64,000 bases of DNA from Chamaesiphon minutus PCC 6605 (GTDB lineage Bacteria > Cyanobacteriota > Cyanobacteriia > Cyanobacteriales > Chamaesiphonaceae). The notes below the pieces were generated by a model. It was not told the origin of the DNA. It ran no database searches and worked only from the letters and a program-made list of their open reading frames with translations. The DNA is taken from contig NC_020053.1 of assembly GCF_000317145.1 (NCBI RefSeq), forward strand, positions 82,419 through 146,418. The letters run 5' to 3'. This document shows positions 45,085-53,791 of this stretch, piece by piece. Position numbers and translations under genes: made by a program. The first letter of the stretch is position 1. Each line of letters opens with the position of its first letter.

Positions 45085-45429
45085 CTATCTTTTAAATCGC
45101 TTCACCACACTACCTGAATCGGCATCTCGATAATCAACGGCTTGCTTCGTCAGTACAGTATCTGGGTGAAGAGCGCATTTGAGATGGGGATTATGGCTAA
45201 AATACTTACATTCATAGCACGGAACTTTATAACCCAATTTAGTAAGGAATGAAGGCTGCATCACCTTGGGAATGAAAGTATAGATGCCAGCGGCGATTGA
45301 TGAGAGGATAATAAGACTCATCAAAATCAGGGAAACTGTATACGCTGTAGATGGATGGAGACTCCCTCGATCTCTCGGCGGCAATAAATTAGATGGTGTA
45401 GTTTCTATAGATCTTGTGTGCATTTGCAT
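45085..45429 (-). CDS. Small membrane protein with Cys motif, divergent copy
   Basis: 114 residues from ATG 45429, chosen by alignment with the paralogue at 55449 (both begin MQM.SR/TRS). One transmembrane helix (about 30-55) precedes a Cys-containing domain: CYEC, x10, C, as in the two plus-strand paralogues. Their fourth and fifth Cys are replaced here by Tyr and Asp (VDYRDAD). It may have lost full metal or zinc binding. No named family recognised. Confidence 0.7.
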   Translation of the reverse strand: MQMHTRSIETTPSNLLPPRDRGSLHPSTAYTVSLILMSLIILSSIAAGIYTFIPKVMQPSFLTKLGYKVPCYECKYFSHNPHLKCALHPDTVLTKQAVDYRDADSGSVVKRFKR

Positions 45430-45434
45430 TATCT

Positions 45435-45740
45435 CTACAGTCTGTTGTGGAGTCGAGCCACTACAGCAGCATACAGACCCGTACCGAGCGACCAAACGAG
45501 AAGACCTGTAATAAAGCTTCCCCAAGTCAAAGTTTGGGCAATGCCAGTTAAATTTGTATGGAGGATATAACCGAAGAACGCCCAGCTTGGTCGTGGTGCT
45601 AGAGTCACAACCAAGCTACAGAGGAGAAAAACAATTCCAGTTGTAACGGCTGTGGCCAGAAAAAGCGATCGCTCATTCAGCTTCATGCCAAAATTATTGC
45701 GAACATGGCTCTCTTCAACGTGATGAGTGCTACGGGTCAT
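45435..45740 (-). CDS. DUF5676-like two-helix membrane protein
   Basis: 101 residues from ATG 45740 (MTRSTHHVEESHVRN), matching the start of the paralogue at 54471. Two hydrophobic helices (about 22-45 and 70-95) flank FFGYILHTNLTGIAQTLTWGSF. The family is small and of unknown function, usually found with metal pumps. It directly follows a relic of the methyltransferase-like gene, as the intact copy follows the intact gene. Confidence 0.75.
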   Translation of the reverse strand: MTRSTHHVEESHVRNNFGMKLNERSLFLATAVTTGIVFLLCSLVVTLAPRPSWAFFGYILHTNLTGIAQTLTWGSFITGLLVWSLGTGLYAAVVARLHNRL

Positions 45741-45867
45741 GATAAGGCTCCAGTGAATGAGGTGGTTTTTCGGAGTAGAGCGACGACCCCACGGCCAAAA
45801 AGCAGGTGTCGTCACTGAGTCCACCGAAAATCAACATGCTGCTGAGAATATGGATCGGATTCCAATG
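45741..45867 (-). pseudogene. Relic of an isoprenylcysteine-methyltransferase-like gene
   Basis: Two fragments match the gene at 53792: an internal one (HWNPIHILSSMLIFGGL) and, after a large deletion, the C-terminal TPAFWPWGRRSTP. The order and the following DUF5676 gene are kept, so this is a decayed copy of the same cassette. Confidence 0.82.
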
Positions 45868-45923
45868 AACCCCAATTCGTTTAAGATCGGAACAGTAACG
45901 AGTCAAATCTTGTTCAAACTCAT

Positions 45924-48047
45924 CTAATCCTTAAACCGAATAGTTCGTAGAGACATGGCATTAAATGAGACAACCACCGTTGAAACGCTCATTAATATTG
46001 CGGCTATTGCTGGTGTTAATAGAATGCCGAATGGTACACCAACTCCGGCTGCTAAGGGGATAGCAACGACGTTATATCCTGCTGCCCACAGCAAGTTCTG
46101 CACCATTTTGTCGTAGGTAGCTTTCGCCAGTTTGAGCGCGTAGGTGGCATCGAGCGGATCGCTTTTAACCAAGATTAAATCGGCAGATTCGATAGCCACA
46201 TTAGTTCCAGCACCGATCGCCAGTCCTAAATCTGACGCGGTTAAAGCAGGCGCATCATTGATCCCATCGCCCACAAAGGCAGTCGGTTTTTCAGCTTTAA
46301 GCCGCTGAATTAATGCCGCTTTATCTTGTGGTAAAACACGAGCATAATAGCGATCGATCTGCAAATCCCCCGCAACAGACTTGGCAACCGCTTCGGCATC
46401 GCCCGTAATCATCACCACCTGCACACCCATCTTCTCTAGTTTTAAAACTGCTTCTCGTGCCGATGGTCGCACTTGGTCGGCTAACCCAAACAGGGCGAGG
46501 ACTTGCTTGTCGTTCATCAGGACGATCGCACTTTCACCACGAGCTTCACGTTCTTGTAGTCCCTGTTGCAATGCTGGTGGAAACTGCAATTTCAACTCCT
46601 GCACCCATTCTGGTCTGCCAACCCGATAATGCTGACCGTCTACTACGCCTTCAACGCCCTGACCAGGAACAGCTTGGAAGTCACTAGCTTTAGCAAGCTC
46701 GATTTTGCGATGGCTGGCTTCTTCGACGATCGATTGTCCGAGCGGGTGTTCTGATAAAGATTCTAGGGCAGCAGCAATGCCCAGAGCTTTTACCTCATCG
46801 ATACTATCCGTATAAGTTCTTTGTACGCCAAAGTGTCCGGTAGTTAACGTTCCCGTTTTATCCATCGCGATTGTTTTGATGCTTTTTGCTCGTTCAAAGG
46901 CTTCGCGATTTCGCACCAAAATCCCGTTTTTAGCAGACATGGCAGTAGCATTGACTAGCACCAAGGGAACTGCTAACCCTAACGCATGAGGACAAGCAAT
47001 CACCAATACAGTCACCGCCCGACTGACTGCAAATGATAGATCGTCTGGTTTAATCGATAGCCAAATCACGAATGCGAGTGTAGCGATCCCGATCGCGATT
47101 AAAGTTAACCAATAGGCGAGTCGATCGGCTAGCGATTGAAATTTACTTTTAGATGTCTGCGCTTCCTTAACCATCCGCATAATCTGGCTCAAGGTAGTGT
47201 TATCTCCAGTCCGAGTGACCTTAATTGTCAGCGCACCCTCGCCATTGACCGCTCCAGCGACCGCTTCGTCCTTGGCTTTTTTGACCACTGGGCGCGACTC
47301 CCCAGTTAGAAAAGATTCATTGACATTGGAAGTACCCTCGACGATCTCACCATCGATCGGGACTTGTTCGCCAGGACGAATTAGAATTAGATCGCCCTCA
47401 ACTAACGTATTCACTTGGACATCTTCACTCCGCCCATTCGTCTGCTTGTGAGCGACAGAAGGCACTAATTTCGCCAGTTCGCCTAGCGCATTGCTGGCTC
47501 CCAGCACCGAAGCCATTTCCATCCAATGACCGAGCAACATGATATCGACTAAGGTTGCCAGTTCCCAGTAAAAGGAGTCTCCTTTGAGTCCGAAAGTTAC
47601 TGCCACACTGTAGACAAACGCCACTGTGATTGCTAGCGCAACCAAAGTCATCATGCCAATTTTACTCTGGAGTTCAAACCAAGCTCCCTTTAGAAAAACC
47701 CACCCCCCATAAAAATAAATAATCGTTGAGAAAATCGGAATCACCCACTCCGCGCCCGAAAACTGAATCGCTTTGTAGTTAAACCACATCTGCAACATTG
47801 GCGCAAAGTACAGCACGGGCAGCGTTAACACCGAGCAGATAAAAAAGCGTCGTTTGAAAATCTCTGGGCTGTGTCCAGCGTGTTTATCATGTCCAGCGTG
47901 TTGCTGACTGGGCTGTTGCCCATCACCATTATGGTTGCTATGTGGGTCGGGATTAGACTGATTTCTTTGAGGTGGTCGTTCGTGTTCTTGGTGCCCACCA
48001 GATGGAGCGGGTGGGTTTTGTTCGTGTTGACTGTGGTCGTGTCTCAT
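45924..48047 (-). CDS. copB: CopB-type copper P1B ATPase
   Basis: 707 residues. A His-rich N-terminus (about 1-60) replaces an HMA domain. The membrane motif is CPH (352-354) rather than CPC, which defines CopB/P1B-3 pumps. Other motifs: TGES, DKTGT (Asp396), SEHPLG and [11 protein letters not shown]. It should export Cu2+ or Cu+ from the cytosol. It leads a minus-strand cassette (methyltransferase relic, DUF5676, Cys membrane protein, DUF326, CopZ) under promoter 7. The 200-bp leader contains the same short repeat that broke copZ. Confidence 0.94.
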   Translation of the reverse strand: MRHDHSQHEQNPPAPSGGHQEHERPPQRNQSNPDPHSNHNGDGQQPSQQHAGHDKHAGHSPEIFKRRFFICSVLTLPVLYFAPMLQMWFNYKAIQFSGAEWVIPIFSTIIYFYGGWVFLKGAWFELQSKIGMMTLVALAITVAFVYSVAVTFGLKGDSFYWELATLVDIMLLGHWMEMASVLGASNALGELAKLVPSVAHKQTNGRSEDVQVNTLVEGDLILIRPGEQVPIDGEIVEGTSNVNESFLTGESRPVVKKAKDEAVAGAVNGEGALTIKVTRTGDNTTLSQIMRMVKEAQTSKSKFQSLADRLAYWLTLIAIGIATLAFVIWLSIKPDDLSFAVSRAVTVLVIACPHALGLAVPLVLVNATAMSAKNGILVRNREAFERAKSIKTIAMDKTGTLTTGHFGVQRTYTDSIDEVKALGIAAALESLSEHPLGQSIVEEASHRKIELAKASDFQAVPGQGVEGVVDGQHYRVGRPEWVQELKLQFPPALQQGLQEREARGESAIVLMNDKQVLALFGLADQVRPSAREAVLKLEKMGVQVVMITGDAEAVAKSVAGDLQIDRYYARVLPQDKAALIQRLKAEKPTAFVGDGINDAPALTASDLGLAIGAGTNVAIESADLILVKSDPLDATYALKLAKATYDKMVQNLLWAAGYNVVAIPLAAGVGVPFGILLTPAIAAILMSVSTVVVSFNAMSLRTIRFKD

Positions 48048-48142
48048 CGATGAATCCTCCTAGTTTGCTGTGATGTGGATCGATGGCAATAGACTTTAGG
48101 GCATCTCTAATCGACGATTAAAGGATTGTCAATAGAATTCTG

Positions 48143-48171
48143 CGATTACCTCCGGTGGGCTACGCCAACGA
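48143..48171. repeat. Second copy of the short repeat found in copZ
   Basis: CGATTACCT-CC-GGTGGGCTACGCCAACGA, near-identical to 3617-3646 including the flanking CGATT. Here it lies in the leader between promoter 7 and copB. Confidence 0.7.
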
Positions 48172-48250
48172 CAAAACCACTGTCAACGCCAGGAATGAGC
48201 GTAAGGCTAATTACTGGATCGATGCAACAATCCTTAAATAATCCAGTTTG

Positions 48251-48282
48251 ACTATAAGAAAACAATCTGAGAAACTTATGAG
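48251..48282 (-). promoter_or_regulatory. Tandem-repeat response-regulator promoter 7
   Basis: Minus strand: CTCAT-N6-CTCAG, 10 bp, TATAGT. It is oriented toward copB (ATG 204 bp downstream). Confidence 0.7.
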
Positions 48283-48324
48283 CAGGTCAGAAAAGCCAAC
48301 GAAATAATCAGCAGTTAAAACCGC

Positions 48325-48465
48325 CGCTAGTGTTGCAAAACCCGCCTGCGCGGGTTGGAAATCTCAGTCCGCGTAGCGAAAAGTGCGAGAACACGGGTTT
48401 CCCGTGAGGTGCTCCACTTGGGCAAACCCCTGTTCCCGCACTCGCCCCAAGTAGAGCACCTTTTC
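48325..48465. repeat. Palindrome-rich noncoding cluster
   Basis: Several perfect short hairpins occur in a row: AACCCGC-CTGC-GCGGGTT, CACGGG-TTT-CCCGTG, and a larger dyad GGTGCTCCACTTGGGC...GCCCCAAGTAGAGCACC with one mismatch. Long open frames across this 597-bp gap (48048-48644) have no recognisable protein. It may be a decayed IS200/IS605-type end or a REP-like cluster. Confidence 0.5.
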
Positions 48466-48490
48466 AAGACAGCGACGCGTGCACGCCCTG

Positions 48491-48563
48491 GTTTCCCGAC
48501 GGGAATGCGAAGTCAAATCACGCGGAGGTTTCCTCCGTATGTGTTTCAGTCAAGAAGACAGCG
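48491..48563. repeat. Hairpin-forming intergenic repeat, copy 2
   Basis: It matches 21801-21868 in order and spacing: TTTCCCGACGG, AAATCACGC, hairpin core CGGAGG-TTT-CCTCCG, then TTTCAGTCAAGA. The core differs from copy 1 by a paired change, which supports selection or a recent shared structure. Confidence 0.6.
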
Positions 48564-48644
48564 CGTCAAGACAGGCGGACTTCGCATCACTAGCGACGGT
48601 TTCAATCGTGCGGTAGTCGATTTTTCATGCGCGGAATGTGGGGA

Positions 48645-50762
48645 TTAAGATTCCGTTGGTCTGTTGATAGTCTGAGTATCGCCCGCAGCAGAAATACAGG
48701 CACACCCAGCAACTTTAGACTGATGCAGGGCTGCGGCTGCGGCTTGATAAAGAGTCGGTAAATCGGTGCCATCATCTGGGTATTGAGCGATTCCCGCACT
48801 AAAGGCGATCCGAAATTGAGTTCGGTCGGGAGCAACAAATTGTCTGCGCTGGAGTGTAGCGAGTAACTGCGTGAGTCTTTGAATTCCCTCTGCCTCGATC
48901 GTGTCAAACAAGGCAACTACAAATTCATCGCCCTCCCACCGCGCAATCACTGTATTCTGCCTAAAAGTCTGCCGGAGCAACTGTCCCCACTGCCGCATCA
49001 CCATGTCGCCAGTACTGTATCCATGCCGCTCGTTAATTGCCTTGAGATTGTCTAAGTCCAGAACTGCTAGACAAAGCGGCAGGTTCTGTCGAGCCGCAAG
49101 TTGCAGGTATTTGTCTAAGTCTTGGGTGGACTTATGACGATTGGAGAGTTTGGTCAACCGATCGATCTCAGCAGCATTCCGCAGGAGTTCGATCCGATCT
49201 AGGCGATTGATGACGCGACTGACCAATTCTGACCCCGCAATCGGTTTGCTCACAAAGTCGTCTGCACCCACCGAATAGACTCGATCGATTGTCTCGATAT
49301 TGGGATTGGTTGTCAAAAATATAATGGGTAAACTGCCCCAGCGTGAATCGTTGCGGACGATCTGGCACAGATCGACACCGCTCAAGATCGGCATGTTCAT
49401 CTCTAGAATCAGCAGATCTGGCGAGCAGGATTCCAGCGTTTCCCAAAATTGTTGAGGATCGTCGAGCGTTGTCACACTCAATCCCCAGGGTTCTAGCAGC
49501 CCCTGTAAATTTGCCAAAATCTGAGGATCGTTATCGACGATCATCACTCGTTGCTTGGCAGCTTCAGCTTGTTGCGCCGCTTGAGCGACGGCTTTGAGCA
49601 CTTGAGCCAGGGGTGAGGGTTTACGTAAAAAACTATGTCCGCCGAGTTGGGCAACTTCTAATCGATCGGTTAATCGGTCGTGACTGGTGAAAACGAGGAC
49701 TGGCACTGCTGGAGTCTGATGAGTGAGCTTTGCCAGCAGTTTTAAACTATCTGTAGTGGGATGTGTAATATCTGGATCGAGTAGCACGACGGTGGGCGGA
49801 TCTCGGTCGATTTTTGTCTCGGCTGCGGCAAGAGTCGTCGAGATCGCGCTCCGAAAGCCCCAATTCACGGCTTCATTCATCAACTGTTCGGCCAATTGAC
49901 GATCGGGATCGATAATCAATAACAGTGGCCGCTCATCGGTAAATAGTGGCTCTTGGCGATCGATCTGTTCGATCGTTAAGTCGTCCGCTGCTCGATCGAT
50001 TTCTTGCTGTTCGGATAAAGCATTGTGGATTTGTTGTTGAATTGGTTGAGTTGCCGATCGATTTGGATCGATTGAATCGGTCACAGATTCCAAGGGTTTG
50101 AGCCGATAGCCCAATCCATACACCGTTTCGATCGCATTTGTGGGAGCACCCGCCCTCCGCAGTTTTTGCCGGATTCCTTTTATATGAGTTCTGACGGCAT
50201 CCTCACTGGGAGTTTCCTCATACGCCCAGAGTCGATCCAAAATCGTGCTGTAAGTAAAGACTCGACGACCATTTCGCACGAAAAACTCTAAGATCGCAAA
50301 CTCCTTGGGACTCAAGAATAGCGGTTGCTCTGCATAAGTGACTTCACGAGTTGCCGGATCGAGTTGCAAATTACCCCATTTCAGCACAGAGTCAAAAGTC
50401 GTTCCACCGCGACGCAGCAATGCTCGAATTCGAGCGATCAATTCTTCCCGATCGGGTGGTTTGGTCATGTAAGCATCGGCACCTGCATCTAGCCCGATCG
50501 CTTGGTCGTGACTACTGCCTCGCCCCGTAAGCAGCATAATTTGCATTTGATAGCCGTGTTCCCTAACTCTACGACAGAGGCTGATTCCGTCGAGGCGAGG
50601 GAGCGTAATATCGATGAGGAGTAGATCGTATTCATAAACCACAATCAGTTCCCAAGCTGCCTCTCCATCGTTAGCAACTTCAACCGTGTAATTTTTGGTG
50701 GTGAGCATACAAACCAGCATCTCAGCAATTGCTTCATCATCTTCTACCACCAAAATTTTCAT
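48645..50762 (-). CDS. Multi-receiver OmpR-type response regulator with GGDEF domain
   Basis: 705 residues: REC1 (1-118; phospho-site Asp51), an OmpR-type winged-helix DNA-binding domain (about 128-225), a linker, REC2 (about 275-390; Asp329), REC3 (about 400-520; the phospho-site Asp is replaced by Glu454 in LILEMNMP), and a C-terminal GGDEF domain with RWEGDEF (EGDEF 610-614). It may bind DNA and also make or sense cyclic di-GMP. No sensor kinase gene lies in the window, so its partner is elsewhere. Its own promoter (50825-50856) carries the tandem repeat, suggesting autoregulation. It sits between the two metal cassettes. Confidence 0.9.
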   Translation of the reverse strand: MKILVVEDDEAIAEMLVCMLTTKNYTVEVANDGEAAWELIVVYEYDLLLIDITLPRLDGISLCRRVREHGYQMQIMLLTGRGSSHDQAIGLDAGADAYMTKPPDREELIARIRALLRRGGTTFDSVLKWGNLQLDPATREVTYAEQPLFLSPKEFAILEFFVRNGRRVFTYSTILDRLWAYEETPSEDAVRTHIKGIRQKLRRAGAPTNAIETVYGLGYRLKPLESVTDSIDPNRSATQPIQQQIHNALSEQQEIDRAADDLTIEQIDRQEPLFTDERPLLLIIDPDRQLAEQLMNEAVNWGFRSAISTTLAAAETKIDRDPPTVVLLDPDITHPTTDSLKLLAKLTHQTPAVPVLVFTSHDRLTDRLEVAQLGGHSFLRKPSPLAQVLKAVAQAAQQAEAAKQRVMIVDNDPQILANLQGLLEPWGLSVTTLDDPQQFWETLESCSPDLLILEMNMPILSGVDLCQIVRNDSRWGSLPIIFLTTNPNIETIDRVYSVGADDFVSKPIAGSELVSRVINRLDRIELLRNAAEIDRLTKLSNRHKSTQDLDKYLQLAARQNLPLCLAVLDLDNLKAINERHGYSTGDMVMRQWGQLLRQTFRQNTVIARWEGDEFVVALFDTIEAEGIQRLTQLLATLQRRQFVAPDRTQFRIAFSAGIAQYPDDGTDLPTLYQAAAAALHQSKVAGCACISAAGDTQTINRPTES

Positions 50763-50824
50763 AGATTTAACTCTTGCACGGGCAGAACGTGGTAATTAAT
50801 CGTGAGGGATTAAGCATACTTTTA

Positions 50825-50856
50825 ACAATATTTGGCAAAGATGAAATTCAGGTGAA
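50825..50856 (-). promoter_or_regulatory. Tandem-repeat promoter 8 (response regulator gene)
   Basis: Minus strand: TTCAC-N6-TTCAT, 10 bp, TATTGT, 63 bp before the regulator ATG. It lies back to back with promoter 9. Confidence 0.65.
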
Positions 50857-50904
50857 ATAAAGTACTAATTGCCTGAAATTTGAAAAATGTTGAGCGTTGA
50901 ATTG

Positions 50905-50936
50905 CTCATAAGTTCCTCATGGTCGGAGTGTAGCTT
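50905..50936 (+). promoter_or_regulatory. Tandem-repeat promoter 9
   Basis: CTCAT-N6-CTCAT, 10 bp, TAGCTT, 92 bp before the DUF326 gene at 51028. CTCATAAGTTCCTCAT is identical in promoters 9, 10 and 11. Confidence 0.75.
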
Positions 50937-51027
50937 GAGAGGTAGAAGAACTTTATTATTCCCCACGCAATGTGACGAGGATAACGACTTGTTCTTTGTT
51001 GTTTCAATTATTTAGGAACTTAACACC

Positions 51028-51381
51028 ATGACTGCTACTCAATCTCGTAATTCTCAACTTGAAGCTTGTATTGAAGACTGTCTGAAATGTTTACGTGAAT
51101 GTGAATATTGCGCTACTGCCTGTCTTGATAGTGACACAGTGCAAATAATGGCTGATTGCATCAAACTATGCCGCGATTGCGCCGATCTGTGCGACATCTG
51201 CGTCCGCTTCATGGCTCGTAATTCTGACCTGTGCGTTGAACTGTGTGCGGTTTGTGCCCAAGCTTGCGATCTCTGTGCGGCTGAGTGTGAGAAGCTCGAC
51301 CCCGACTACTGTAAGAAGTGTGCCGAATCCTGCCGCCGCTGTGCTGAATCCTGCCGTCAAATAGCTAAAGCCAAGGGATAA
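51028..51381 (+). CDS. Four-helix-bundle copper-binding protein (DUF326)
   Basis: 117 residues, closely similar to the protein at 2064 throughout (same MT.TQSRNSQLEACIE start), with the same CxxC/CxxxC pattern along the helices. No signal peptide, so a cytosolic Cu(I) store is likely. It is the first gene on the plus strand after the response regulator and has its own promoter and its own terminator-like repeat, so probably a single-gene transcript. Confidence 0.9.
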   Translation: MTATQSRNSQLEACIEDCLKCLRECEYCATACLDSDTVQIMADCIKLCRDCADLCDICVRFMARNSDLCVELCAVCAQACDLCAAECEKLDPDYCKKCAESCRRCAESCRQIAKAKG

Positions 51382-51401
51382 AACCCTCTTGTCTAACGTG
51401 T

Positions 51402-51444
51402 TGGCTGTTGCTGTTGGCGAGCGTGTCTTGCTTGGCAACAGCCA
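51402..51444. terminator. Inverted repeat after the DUF326 gene
   Basis: TGGCTGTTGC and its exact complement GCAACAGCCA flank a 23-bp loop, followed by a short T-rich stretch. Likely transcription terminator. Nothing else besides promoter 10 is seen in the 51382-51696 gap. Confidence 0.6.
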
Positions 51445-51498
51445 GCATTTTGTGCTTTGCAATTAAGAGACGTTACTCTTAAATACAACTTTTAACCA

Positions 51499-51530
51499 CT
51501 CATAAGTTCCTCATAGTCTGAGCGTAGCCT
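51499..51530 (+). promoter_or_regulatory. Tandem-repeat promoter 10
   Basis: CTCAT-N6-CTCAT, 10 bp, TAGCCT, then TGAAAGGATAGAGG. It precedes the cupin gene, with a long leader (about 165 bp). Confidence 0.75.
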
Positions 51531-51696
51531 GAAAGGATAGAGGCACTCGTTGGTGGAATCTTCGCTGTGCGAAATCGTCCTCTAAATGAGGTTTTTTTTT
51601 GCTAAAACAATCTAACCACGCTTTCACCATAAATTAGCATTATCTTTGCATAGTAACCATTTCAGGACTTTTTTGCACCACTAAGGAGGTAATCTC

Positions 51697-52071
51697 ATGA
51701 CCACAACCACAATGTCATCAACAACTAGCGCAATTCGGTGGGTGGATGTAATTGAGTATCCCGAAACTGGAGTCAATAGCCAAATTTTGCTAGAAGATGC
51801 CAACTGCCGATATATGCTGATGTCGCTGGCGGCGGGGATGCACATCGCCGAACATGCTGCGCCGCATAATGCCACGGTGAATGTCATCGAAGGACAAGGC
51901 GTGCTGACGCTTGAAGGCAAAGATCTCGTGCTGGAATCGGGTGTTTTTGTTTTTATCCCTGCTACTGCACTCCATTCTGTAAAAGCAGTCACTAACTTGA
52001 CCTTTTTATTAACGTTTTCCGAAATGGTTACAGACTCCGATCGTGAACCTTGCCACGTTCACTCTATCTAA
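51697..52071 (+). CDS. Small cupin-domain protein
   Basis: 124 residues, one cupin barrel (about 35-110). Metal-site residues appear as HIAEHAAPHNATVNVIEG and, in motif 2, PATALHSV. Such stand-alone cupins bind one divalent metal and often act as sensors or small dioxygenase-like enzymes; the substrate is unknown. The start at 51697 follows AAGGAGG. The gene has its own tandem-repeat promoter. Confidence 0.8.
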   Translation: MTTTTMSSTTSAIRWVDVIEYPETGVNSQILLEDANCRYMLMSLAAGMHIAEHAAPHNATVNVIEGQGVLTLEGKDLVLESGVFVFIPATALHSVKAVTNLTFLLTFSEMVTDSDREPCHVHSI

Positions 52072-52087
52072 TCAAAGCTTGAAATCG

Positions 52088-52119
52088 CTCATAAGTTCCT
52101 CATAATCTCAGCGTACTTT
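52088..52119 (+). promoter_or_regulatory. Tandem-repeat promoter 11
   Basis: CTCAT-N6-CTCAT, 10 bp, TACTTT, then GAAAGTATGGAGG. It lies 45 bp before the DUF305 gene and starts right after the cupin stop. Confidence 0.75.
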
Positions 52120-52163
52120 GAAAGTATGGAGGAACTAGATCGTCCTCTAAACGAGGTGGATTT

Positions 52164-52832
52164 ATGAATAATAAATTTTTAATTTATAGCTTAGTCGGGC
52201 TACTCAGTAGTGGTGCTATTGGTGGAATTGTCCTTAGCAACAGCAAACAGGCACAGTCATTACCTGCATCGGGAAATGCTCAACAATCCAGATCGGTGCG
52301 AGTCGATCGACATTTTATCGAAATGATGATCCCACATCATCAAGACGCGATCGTCATGGCTGACCTAGCTTTGAGTCGTGGCAGACGACCGGAAATCAAG
52401 AAAATAGCTGCATCGATTAAACAAGCACAAACTCGCGAAATTACAGAGATGCGTACCTGGTACAAACAGTGGTTCGGCACTGAAGTCCCAAATCATTCCA
52501 TGACTGATATGGGCATGATGGGAGACCACCACAACCAAGGTCAGAAAAAAGGTTCGGGTATGGGCACAGGTTCAGGCTCAGGCATGGGTCAGGGTATGGG
52601 TCAGGGCATGATGGACATGAAGATGGACATCGATGCACTCAAGACAGCCAAGGATTTTGACAAGGAATTTGTCCGGCAAATGATTCCCCATCATCAAATG
52701 GCGGTGAAGATGGCTCAGATGGCATCTGGGCGTGCTACTCATTCAGAGATCCGTACTTTGGCTGAATCGATTATCAAATCTCAAAATGCTGAAATTGCCA
52801 AAATGCAGGGATGGCAGCAAGCATGGCATTGA
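52164..52832 (+). CDS. Exported double DUF305 copper-binding protein (CopM-like)
   Basis: 222 residues. A signal peptide (about 1-34) is followed by two DUF305 repeats, each with a conserved HH and Met ladder (MIPHHQDAIVMAD; MIPHHQMAVKMAQMA), and a Met/Gly/Ser-rich linker. It matches the protein at 2611 but has no lipobox, so is probably free in the periplasm. Copper binding is known for Synechocystis CopM of this family. First gene of the plus-strand cassette that continues to 55379. Confidence 0.87.
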   Translation: MNNKFLIYSLVGLLSSGAIGGIVLSNSKQAQSLPASGNAQQSRSVRVDRHFIEMMIPHHQDAIVMADLALSRGRRPEIKKIAASIKQAQTREITEMRTWYKQWFGTEVPNHSMTDMGMMGDHHNQGQKKGSGMGTGSGSGMGQGMGQGMMDMKMDIDALKTAKDFDKEFVRQMIPHHQMAVKMAQMASGRATHSEIRTLAESIIKSQNAEIAKMQGWQQAWH

Positions 52833-52949
52833 CGATCTAGCTTGTGTATGAAGGTGAGATATCTTCAATTTGGGTAGTGATGAGACCGCCCGTTAAACAA
52901 GTTCAAATTCTCGATCGGTTATTTTCGTCACTAAAAAGGAACACAAGTT

Positions 52950-53339
52950 ATGAGCTACTACTTTAGTAAAACTTTGCATATTTCTTTCGATCGAGCTATT
53001 GCAAAAGTGACCGAAAGTTTGCAGCAATCGGGGTTTGGTATCCTTACCGAAATTGATGTCCAAGCCACGATGATGAAGAAACTGAAAATAGATATGCAGA
53101 GCTACAAAATTCTGGGTGCTTGCAATCCAGCCTTTGCTTATCAGGCATTGCAAATAGAAGATAAAATCGGCACGATGTTGCCTTGCAATGTAGTTGTGCA
53201 ACAGACAGAAAACGGAGTCGAAATTGCAGCGATCGATCCTGTCGCATCGATGCAGGCAGTTGAAAATCCAACACTCAAAGAGATTTCCGAACAGGTAAGA
53301 GTCAAGCTCGAAGAAGCGATCGATCGTCTAGAAGATTGA
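52950..53339 (+). CDS. DUF302 protein
   Basis: 129 residues with the DUF302 pattern: FDRAIAKVTESLQQSGFGILTEIDVQATM, then YKILGACNPAFAYQAL and GTMLPCNVVVQ. The family is small and of unknown function, often beside metal and redox-stress genes; the conserved Cys in GACNP and LPCN could bind metal or a cofactor. It is the second gene of the cassette, 117 bp after the DUF305 gene. Confidence 0.85.
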   Translation: MSYYFSKTLHISFDRAIAKVTESLQQSGFGILTEIDVQATMMKKLKIDMQSYKILGACNPAFAYQALQIEDKIGTMLPCNVVVQQTENGVEIAAIDPVASMQAVENPTLKEISEQVRVKLEEAIDRLED

Positions 53340-53426
53340 AATTTGAAACTAGTCAAACATTCGATCGTCAACTCTCTCGATCGTGACCGAGATTGCGATT
53401 TGTTCTATTTACCAAGAGGTATTTAT

Positions 53427-53741
53427 ATGCATCAACATGGTTCAAATCAGCCGCAGCCCGACGACAATGGGCTGCCACCTCGTTTCAGCGTGCCGATTAA
53501 AATCGTGCTCCTTGTCTCAGTCGGAATTATTGTGTACTTTTTAGTTACAGAACATTGGGCACATTTAGGCGGCTATTTCCCACTTTCGTTGCTACTCATC
53601 TTTGTAATCATGCACTTATTCATGCACGGCGGACATGGGGGGCATGGCGGTAATAACGGTGACAATCGGAGAATCTCTGGTAGAGAAGATCGACCAAATT
53701 GGGGACATGGGGGACATGGTAACAATGACCCACCTCGCTGA
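53427..53741 (+). CDS. DUF2933-like small membrane protein
   Basis: 104 residues from ATG 53427, chosen over an upstream in-frame start because AAGAGGT precedes it. Two hydrophobic helices (about 24-40 and 50-66) are followed by a Gly/His-rich tail (HGGHGGHGG) that could bind metal. The pattern fits DUF2933, a family found in metal-resistance cassettes. Function unknown. Confidence 0.75.
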   Translation: MHQHGSNQPQPDDNGLPPRFSVPIKIVLLVSVGIIVYFLVTEHWAHLGGYFPLSLLLIFVIMHLFMHGGHGGHGGNNGDNRRISGREDRPNWGHGGHGNNDPPR

Positions 53742-53791
53742 AAACGGTCATTTGGACGTTAGCAAATCAATCTATTTAGAGGAATCGAATT

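Noticed and set aside
48355..48648. 97-codon open frame in the gap between copB and the regulator
   Set aside because: It runs through palindromes and the hairpin repeat, with Arg-rich composition and no recognisable domain. I treat it as fortuitous.
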